A stretch of DNA of 5,050 nucleotides from an uncultured Alphaproteobacteria bacterium (GTDB taxonomy: Bacteria; Pseudomonadota; Alphaproteobacteria; Micavibrionales; Micavibrionaceae): the NCBI GenBank assembly GCA_937128575.1, contig CAKZMN010000063.1:1-5050 (forward strand), written 5' to 3'. The translations under genes and the position numbers were made by a program. Position 1 is the stretch's first letter. Each line of letters opens with the position of its first letter. Shown here one piece after another: positions 1-5,050 of the stretch. The notes beneath the pieces are model-generated. The model saw nothing but the letters and a program-made list of their open reading frames with translations, searched no databases and was not told where the DNA came from.

Positions 1-1
1 G

Positions 2-256
2 TTTGCATTGCTTGGTAATGAACAGATGGCTTCCTCTGAAGAGTTTGTATCTTGGAAGGTAAAACACGAAAAAATGATAAAGGCTTATCGTAATCGAGAG
101 TTTGAGGAGGCCTTTGCTCTGGCTGACGCATGCAGAATGATGGAAGTGTCTAGTTTGGATAAGGTCTATGATTTGTATGGTGAGCGCGCAACAGCGTTGA
201 TAAAAAACCCGCCATCCGAAGATTGGGATGGTGTTTTCGAGGCTCTAACGAAATAA
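2..256 (+). CDS. Class III adenylate/guanylate cyclase, C-terminal end only (partial)
   Basis: The frame is open from the left edge and ends at TAA 254-256, so only about 84 C-terminal residues are present. The catalytic domain lies outside the window. What shows the identity is the tail architecture seen in bacterial class III nucleotide cyclases, often those with CHASE2 sensor domains. It has a short FALLG stretch (the family's 'ELLG' strand), a helical region of the form 'Y-x-(N)-R-x-F-E-E-A' with AFALADACR, then YGERA, and the terminal PPSEDWDGVFEALTK, matching the usual 'PPxxDWDGV..LTSK' ending. The predicted role is synthesis of cAMP (or cGMP) from ATP (GTP). A TTG at 8 and an ATG at 26 could be taken as starts, but a start there would leave no domain, so I read the gene as entering from upstream. 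It converges on the cNMP-binding/EAL gene with 5 bases between stops. The family call is an inference from the tail alone. Confidence 0.72.
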   Translation, partial: FALLGNEQMASSEEFVSWKVKHEKMIKAYRNREFEEAFALADACRMMEVSSLDKVYDLYGERATALIKNPPSEDWDGVFEALTK

Positions 257-261
257 ACTAC

Positions 262-1479
262 TTAAAATTCGATAGTGTCGGCTTGAGCGATGAATTTGGT
301 AACGTCAGCCTCGGGCATAGGACGAGCAAAATAATATCCTTGCGCCATATCACACCCTAATTCTTTCAAAGACTTTGCTTCTTCTTGATGCTCAACGCCT
401 TCAGCAATAATTTTCATCTTCATGTTCTTGCCAAGGCCGATAATCGATTTTACAAGCGCCATGCTCCCTTCATTGCTATGCATATCGCTAACAAAGCTGC
501 GGTCAATCTTCAAAATACCGATAGGGAAATAATTCAGGTAGCTTAGTGAAGAATACCCGGTGCCAAAATCATCAATGGAAATATCCATGCCGGCCTTACG
601 GCACATATTTAGTGTTTCTCTAGCGTGGTCCGGTTGATCCATAAGCATCCGCTCGGTAATTTCAATATGGAGTTGCTCTGGCCTAACATCGCTTTCGCTG
701 ATTGTTGTGTAAACGCTATCTACAAAGTTCTCCGCTACAAAATCACGGCTTGAAAAATTTACACTCATAAATAAATCACGGTCACGCCCTGTGCGCTGCT
801 CCATCCGGCGCAATGCTTTGCATGATTCTTTAAGGGCCCATTCGCTGGCCTCTACAATCACGCCGCTTTCTTCTGCGATAGGTATGAAAATATTTGGTGA
901 AATAAAGCCGCGCTCTGGGTGTTCCCACCTCATTAAGGCTTCAAATCCAGAAATTTGATGTGTTTGAAGATCGATCATCGGCTGGTAATGCAGTGATACC
1001 TCTCCATTTTTAAGGGCCGCACTAAACTCATTGGAAATTTTGATATTTTGAACGGCATCTCCCTTTTCTGCATGAGAAAGCTCAATAACTTCTGCTGGGG
1101 GCCAGTTTTTACCTGCGCCGGTAATGTCTGCGCGCGTCAGTGTGTCGCGATAGCGCGTTAATATAACTTGCGTCGTCATGCGAAGAACGGGATCTGTGTT
1201 TTCTAGGCGGCGGGCAAAATCTTCAGATGTGATCTCTAAAAGTATGCAATCTTCTACGGCTTTTACTGTGGCTGTTCTGGGGGCGTTATCTACGATGGCC
1301 ATTTCGCCAATCATAGCCCCGGCGCCGCGTGTGCCAACAGATTGTTGTTTTCCATCTGGCGTCTCAATTACAATATCAACGCGGCCTTCTTCTATAATAT
1401 ATGCGCTTTGTCCGGCCTCACCTTGCTTCATAATTATGTCGCCGGCGCTGAATTTTTTCTTTGAACCCGTTGTTTCCAT
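262..1479 (-). CDS. Cyclic-nucleotide-binding domain / EAL domain c-di-GMP phosphodiesterase
   Basis: Soluble two-domain signalling protein of 405 residues with no membrane segment or signal peptide. Residues about 10-115 form a cNMP-binding (CRP/PKA-type) domain. Its phosphate-binding cassette GEMAIVDNAPRTAT (58-71) keeps the Glu and the Arg that hold the cyclic nucleotide. Residues about 150-400 form an EAL domain with the expected catalytic set: E180 in FEALMRW, N241 in SVNFSS, E273 in HIEITE, D303-D304 in DDFGTGYSS, K324 in LKIDRSF, E360 in AEGVE and Q380 in MAQGYYF. It should therefore be an active enzyme cutting c-di-GMP to pGpG, gated by cAMP or cGMP. There is no GGDEF domain. I chose the ATG at 1479-1477 because GTGGA lies just upstream at about 1488-1484; a GTG at 1488 would add three residues but lacks a ribosome site. 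The gene is divergent from rpmJ and convergent with the cyclase fragment, a likely source of its ligand. Confidence 0.93.
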   Translation of the reverse strand: METTGSKKKFSAGDIIMKQGEAGQSAYIIEEGRVDIVIETPDGKQQSVGTRGAGAMIGEMAIVDNAPRTATVKAVEDCILLEITSEDFARRLENTDPVLRMTTQVILTRYRDTLTRADITGAGKNWPPAEVIELSHAEKGDAVQNIKISNEFSAALKNGEVSLHYQPMIDLQTHQISGFEALMRWEHPERGFISPNIFIPIAEESGVIVEASEWALKESCKALRRMEQRTGRDRDLFMSVNFSSRDFVAENFVDSVYTTISESDVRPEQLHIEITERMLMDQPDHARETLNMCRKAGMDISIDDFGTGYSSLSYLNYFPIGILKIDRSFVSDMHSNEGSMALVKSIIGLGKNMKMKIIAEGVEHQEEAKSLKELGCDMAQGYYFARPMPEADVTKFIAQADTIEF

Positions 1480-1503
1480 CTGTTCCACTTAATTTTTTAG
1501 ATG

Positions 1504-1548
1504 TCGCTAATTCGTGTATATTGATTATAGAGTAGCCTAGGTTAGCGA
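1504..1548. repeat. Inverted repeat TCGCTAA / TTAGCGA flanking the EAL promoter
   Basis: TCGCTAA at 1504-1510 is the exact reverse complement of TTAGCGA at 1542-1548, with 31 bases between them. The arms bracket the candidate -10 box of the EAL gene: one lies in the early transcribed region, the other touches the -35 position. It could be a split operator or a chance pair; seven bases over this distance is weak evidence. Confidence 0.3.
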
Positions 1549-1552
1549 TTAA
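1524..1552 (-). promoter_or_regulatory. Possible promoter of the cNMP/EAL gene
   Basis: On the minus strand a perfect TATAAT box lies at 1529-1524, about 45 bases upstream of the chosen ATG. With a 17-base spacer the -35 position (1552-1547) reads TTAATC, a poor match to TTGACA. The -10 is convincing, but in AT-rich DNA it may occur by chance, and the weak -35 suggests either an activated promoter or a chance match. Confidence 0.38.
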
Positions 1553-1622
1553 TTAATGATAAGCGGTTTAATTGTGAAATCAATCGCCAAATATAATCTG
1601 TAATTTTTTTTTGCCCGAATGC

Positions 1623-1650
1623 TTGACAAATAAGCACCGCGCAGGCTAAT
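1623..1650 (+). promoter_or_regulatory. Sigma-70 type promoter of rpmJ
   Basis: A consensus -35 TTGACA at 1623-1628, preceded by C as in the alphaproteobacterial CTTGAC form, is followed after 16 bases by GCTAAT at 1645-1650 (four of six bases of TATAAT). This predicts a transcript start near 1657 and a leader of about 45 bases before the rpmJ ATG. The perfect -35 suits a ribosomal protein gene. Confidence 0.65.
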
Positions 1651-1702
1651 GTCCGCCCACGTTGCCGATAATTCGGCTTAATTGTTATTAGGATTTAAAG
1701 TT

Positions 1703-1828
1703 ATGAAAGTCGTAAACTCTTTAAAATCATTGAAAAAAAGAGATCGTAATTGCCGCGTTATTCGCCGCAAAGGCCGCGTTTACGTGATTAATAAGAAAAA
1801 TCCACGCATGAAGGCACGTCAAGGCTAG
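1703..1828 (+). CDS. rpmJ: Large ribosomal subunit protein bL36 (zinc-independent form)
   Basis: A 41-residue, very basic protein, [20 protein letters not shown] followed by [21 protein letters not shown], ending at TAG 1826-1828. The length and the [15 protein letters not shown] core match the bL36 family as found in Alphaproteobacteria. Only one cysteine (C17) is present, so the Cys-x2-Cys...Cys...His zinc site of the classical form is absent; this is the 'C-minus' type. bL36 binds 23S rRNA in the 50S subunit. The start is supported by AGGA at 1690-1693, nine bases before the ATG, and by a strong promoter at 1623-1650. It is followed by a 155-base gap and then mreB on the same strand. No clear hairpin-plus-T terminator lies between them, so some read-through into mreB is possible. 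Confidence 0.95.
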   Translation: MKVVNSLKSLKKRDRNCRVIRRKGRVYVINKKNPRMKARQG

Positions 1829-3024
<1,196 letters not shown>

Positions 3025-3144
3025 GCAATAACCACTATTTCTTAGCTGACCTTTCATTGTCTTACTTGTGGTTTTGGTTTAGGCTAGTGTATTGCGTTTT
3101 TAACGTGGAATAATCTTTTAAATACAAAATATAAAGAGAGTGCT
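3025..3144 (+). other. mreB-mreC intergenic gap
   Basis: This 120-base spacer is long for genes normally co-transcribed. It contains a six-base inverted repeat, AACCAC at 3030-3035 and GTGGTT at 3068-3073, with a 32-base loop followed by a T-rich stretch. This could pair in RNA and act as an attenuator lowering mreC relative to mreB, but the stem is short. I saw no convincing promoter. Confidence 0.3.
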
Positions 3145-4005
3145 TTGAAAAGGCGTTGGTCAAGAAATCTGGCTAAAATTGTTCCCCTACCATGGTTTGG
3201 TGGGCATACAGGATTCTTTGTATTAATCGTGGCATCTGTCGCCATGCTGGCTTTCTCTATAATTTCACCTCAAGCGACTAGCGGACTCCGTTCTGGTGTC
3301 TCTGATGTATTTGCCCCTGTTTTACAAACGATAGGAAAGCCCGTGCAAGACGCTGCGGTTTTTGTCCGCGGCGTTACTGGTTTGGCTGAGCTTCAGGCTG
3401 AAAACACACGCATGCGCGCTGAAAATGAAAAGCTGAGGGATTGGTATCAAACGGCCTTGGTTTTGGACGCTGAAAATAAATCTCTTCGCGACCTCTTGAA
3501 TGTAAAATTGGAGCCACAAAGCCGCTATATTACCACTCGCATACTTGCAGACTCTGGCAGATCGTTTGTTAAAAGCTTGCTTGTGTCATCAGGCACAAAA
3601 GATGGTGTCCAAAAAGGCCAAGCGGTTATTTCAGGCGAAGGTCTGGTGGGGCGCGTAGTAGAAGTCGGAAAAAACACATCACGTATTTTGTTAATTACCG
3701 ACATAAACTCTCGCGTACCTGTTTTGGTGGAAAACAGCAGCCAGCACGCAATCTTAGCGGGGGCAAATAACAACTTACCAAGCCTAACCCATATCCCCGC
3801 AGGTAGTGAGGTGGAGGAGGGCGCGCGCATAGTAACATCAGGCCATGGCGGCTTGTTTGCAAAAGGCACGCCCATTGGTCGCGTTGTTTATGATGAAAGT
3901 AAGGCGCCGCGCGTTGAGTTGTTTGCCGATTTTGATCGCATGGTTTATGTTCGCGTAGTTGACAAGCCGCATGATTTAAATCTGCGCGATATTGATACGC
4001 AATAA
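3145..4005 (+). CDS. mreC: Rod shape-determining protein MreC
   Basis: A 286-residue bitopic inner-membrane protein. The N-terminus is basic and cytoplasmic (KRRWSRN), followed by one transmembrane helix at about 22-41 (GFFVLIVASVAMLAFSII). A periplasmic coiled coil spans about 79-118 (LAELQAENTRMRAENEKLR and following). The twin beta-barrel MreC core occupies about 125-275, with recognisable SGEGLVGRVVEVG, a RVPVLVENSSQHAILAG strand and IVTSGHGGLFAKGTPIGRV. MreC self-assembles in the periplasm and activates the PBP2-RodA wall synthase, linking it to MreB and MreD. The start is TTG at 3145; the AAAGAGAG purine run at 3133-3140 is its ribosome site, and no in-frame ATG upstream of the membrane helix competes. 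The rare start codon may hold expression below MreB. mreD follows after 24 bases. Confidence 0.96.
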   Translation: MKRRWSRNLAKIVPLPWFGGHTGFFVLIVASVAMLAFSIISPQATSGLRSGVSDVFAPVLQTIGKPVQDAAVFVRGVTGLAELQAENTRMRAENEKLRDWYQTALVLDAENKSLRDLLNVKLEPQSRYITTRILADSGRSFVKSLLVSSGTKDGVQKGQAVISGEGLVGRVVEVGKNTSRILLITDINSRVPVLVENSSQHAILAGANNNLPSLTHIPAGSEVEEGARIVTSGHGGLFAKGTPIGRVVYDESKAPRVELFADFDRMVYVRVVDKPHDLNLRDIDTQ

Positions 4006-4029
4006 TTTTTATATGTTTGAAAGTCGCTA

Positions 4030-4371
4030 ATGAGTTCGTTCTCAACACTTACAGAACGTGCAGATATTGGTCTGCGTATTTCTGTTTCATATATAATGAT
4101 TTTTTTGCTGTTTATATTGAGCATAGTCTCGGTGTCGCACCCCTTTGCAGGCCTAATTAAAGCTCCGTTTTTTTTGATGACCATCTATTATTGGGGCATA
4201 TACCGCCCAACTTTAATACCGGCCTGGCTAGTATTCATTGCGGGGTGCATTATGGATTTTCTGAGTGGTTTTCCAATAGGTTTGAACGCCTTTATATTCT
4301 TAGTCGTTCAATGGAGCGTCATAGATCAGCGCAGGTTTTTAATGGGGCAATCATTTTTGGTTGTTTGGTAA
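4030..4371 (+). pseudogene. mreD: Rod shape-determining protein MreD, 3' end missing at a sequence breakpoint
   Basis: An open frame of 113 residues, where MreD is normally about 160-175. It is a polytopic inner-membrane protein. Visible hydrophobic segments are at about 17-36, 39-58, 61-79 and 83-95, with the family signatures YYWGIYRP...LIP (53-64) and GCIMDFLSGFPIGLNA (72-87). The RRFLMGQSFLVVW stretch (101-113) is where alphaproteobacterial MreD normally continues into further membrane segments. Instead TAA (4369-4371) follows at once, and the sequence beyond it is an antisense coaX fragment. I therefore infer that the gene was cut by a join in the sequence, not that MreD is naturally short. 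The start ATG at 4030 has only a weak ribosome site (GAAAG at about 4019) but gives the expected N-terminus. MreD would work with MreC and MreB in the elongasome. Confidence 0.85.
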
Positions 4372-4522
4372 CTAATAATGGCAAATTAGCTGTTAAATCA
4401 TTTAGGCTTTTGTAACGCAAACGCAGTCCTGGTGAAATTGCTCCACCTAAATATTCGTTTTTTACTGTAATAAAATCGTACGTAATACAAGTACCTGCAT
4501 CAATAATTAATACATTATTATT
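4358..4522 (-). pseudogene. coaX: Internal fragment of type III pantothenate kinase (CoaX), Bacteroidota type
   Basis: Read on the minus strand, about 55 codons are open and give NNNVLIIDAGTCITYDFI, then EYLGGAISPGLRLRYKSL, then NDLTANLPLL and VTKQP. This is the middle of a type III pantothenate kinase: DAGTCITYD is the second phosphate motif, GGAISPG the pantothenate-side motif, and the T-A-x-L-P helix follows. The enzyme makes 4'-phosphopantothenate, the first step of coenzyme A synthesis. The wording DAGTCITYDF is what I associate with Bacteroidota enzymes, not with Alphaproteobacteria. The N-terminal DxGNT loop and the C-terminal third are missing. Upstream the frame hits TAA (4528-4526) five codons before VLIID; downstream it runs into mreD. 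It has no start codon and cannot be functional here. Confidence 0.85.
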
Positions 4523-4664
4523 GCATTAACAATATGAAATTTAATATATATAAATCAGTTTTTTATACTGATCGCAATTATTCAGTAGTTTGTTCGATTT
4601 GCAAAAGGTGTTCTTGCGATAACGATGCGTTACATATCTTCACTGATCATTTGCAATGTGAGGG
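4523..4664. other. Unassigned AT-rich segment between two gene fragments
   Basis: About 140 bases, markedly richer in A and T than the mre genes. There is a short plus-strand frame from ATG 4534 to TGA 4677 (47 codons, several cysteines), but it has no ribosome site and runs across the boundary into the phage-like gene, so I do not call it. A perfect six-base inverted repeat, ATCAGT (4554-4559) and ACTGAT (4567-4572), makes a small hairpin with a seven-base loop. I recognise no gene family on either strand. Confidence 0.5.
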
Positions 4665-4997
4665 TAACATCTTTTGACCAATCTTTTTCAATGTTTCCAT
4701 TGCTTCAGCGGCTTTCACCGGATCAATATCTTTGTATTTTACAAGCTTGGCTTCAGCGGCTTCTTTCGCTTCACGGTGTGATTTCGCTTCACCGTTCAAG
4801 CGGCTAATCGTATCGCCAAGAACGCTTTGTTCTTTCCCGTCATTTGCAATATAGATTGGGTTGCCTTTGTCATCTTTTTCAAGATTACCATCAGCATCAA
4901 CTTTCCAACCATTCTTGTTATCAAATGCAATTGGACGTGCTGCGATTGCCGCCAATGCAGTAAGCGCGGTGCAGTTCATCAAAATAGTACGTTTCAT
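4647..4997 (-). pseudogene. Phage scaffold-like protein, C-terminal part missing at a breakpoint
   Basis: The frame codes for 116 residues. Residues 30-110 resemble phage head/scaffold-like proteins (the group I recall as DUF6651): a short GWKVDADGNLEKDDKGNPIY segment, then DTISRLNGEAKSHREAKEAAEAK-type charged helices and IDPVKAAEAMETLKKIGQKM. The match stops at M110 (about 4668), and the last residues LPSHCK before TGA do not fit. Relatives continue as a long charged coiled coil, so the 3' part is lost. Such proteins are thought to guide capsid assembly, but I infer this from family resemblance only. The start ATG 4997-4995 is well supported by GAAAGGA at 5010-5004, six bases upstream, and by an ATGA overlap with an upstream gene. 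The alanine-rich stretch at 10-24 is unlike a real signal peptide. Its 3' end faces the unassigned segment. Confidence 0.72.
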
Positions 4998-5050
4998 TTT
5001 AGTTCCTTTCGGTCATCCAACCGTTGCGCCTTGATCATCCGATACCAGGC
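4994..5050 (-). CDS. C-terminal end of an unidentified gene upstream of the phage-like gene (partial)
   Basis: From the right edge a minus-strand frame stays open for 18 codons (AWYRMIKAQRLDDRKELK) and stops at TGA 4996-4994, overlapping the next start as ATGA. The four-base overlap and the ribosome site inside this tail are typical of translationally coupled phage structural genes, so I infer a phage gene of the head module. The short tail gives no family identity, and an open run of this length could also be chance. Confidence 0.45.
   Translation of the reverse strand, partial: AWYRMIKAQRLDDRKELK

Noticed and set aside
1178..1492. Plus-strand open frame of 104 codons
   Set aside because: It lies wholly antisense to the cNMP-binding domain of the EAL gene and has no family resemblance. 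It is a shadow of that gene's coding bias.
3695..4048. Minus-strand open frames over mreC and the start of mreD
   Set aside because: They overlap a full-length, well-conserved MreC, and their translations look like low-complexity antisense products.
4030..4371. A naturally short MreD variant
   Set aside because: The protein matches the family up to the last residue and then stops exactly where foreign sequence begins. A natural variant would be expected to keep its operon neighbours downstream.
4191..4415. Plus-strand frame of 74 codons overlapping mreD
   Set aside because: It is an alternative frame of the MreD coding sequence that runs across the breakpoint. It has no supported start and no recognisable protein.
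4534..4677. A 47-codon Cys-rich plus-strand frame that could be a small zinc-binding protein
   Set aside because: It has no ribosome site, matches no family I know, and its last 31 bases lie antisense inside the phage-like frame and cross a presumed join. It is most likely an accidental open frame.
4369..5050. Prophage or mobile element inserted into mreD
   Set aside because: No integrase, transposase, attachment-site duplication or terminal repeats are visible, and mreD is normally needed for rod shape. A Bacteroidota housekeeping gene fragment lies directly at the break, which a phage insertion does not explain.

Overview
The window reads as a chromosomal piece of an alphaproteobacterium (bases 1 to about 4369) joined to about 680 bases of unrelated sequence. 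The alphaproteobacterial assignment rests on three things: the 41-residue, zinc-ligand-poor L36 gene, the style of the mreB-mreC-mreD block, and the CTTGACA-type promoter before rpmJ. No rRNA or tRNA gene, CRISPR array, transposase or integrase is visible. The order within the Alphaproteobacteria cannot be fixed from this sequence.

Bases 1-1479 hold a tail-to-tail pair. The first is the C-terminal end of a class III adenylate/guanylate cyclase (plus strand, entering from outside the window). The second is a complete cyclic-nucleotide-binding/EAL phosphodiesterase on the minus strand, whose stop lies only 5 bases from the cyclase stop. One gene's product could make the cyclic nucleotide that the other senses, with c-di-GMP hydrolysis as output. 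Bases 1480-1702 are the divergent control region, with a good promoter for rpmJ and a possible one for the EAL gene.

Bases 1703-4371 run on the plus strand: rpmJ (ribosomal protein L36), then the rod-shape cluster mreB, mreC and mreD. MreB filaments, the periplasmic scaffold MreC and the membrane protein MreD form the core of the elongasome that directs lateral wall synthesis. The expected continuation is the rest of mreD and then mrdA (PBP2) and rodA, but mreD stops abruptly after 113 residues.

Bases 4372-5050 are a patchwork. An antisense internal fragment of a Bacteroidota-type coaX (type III pantothenate kinase) starts exactly where mreD breaks. About 140 AT-rich bases follow that I cannot assign. 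Last comes the 5' part of a phage scaffold-like gene on the minus strand, cut short at its 3' end and overlapped by the tail of a further upstream gene. Three gene fragments with broken ends, from at least two taxa, within 700 bases are best explained by a chimeric assembly or amplification artefact. A genuine rearrangement is possible but less likely. I see no credible new biological system; the most informative result is this breakpoint, because it means mreD should not be read as a naturally truncated gene.
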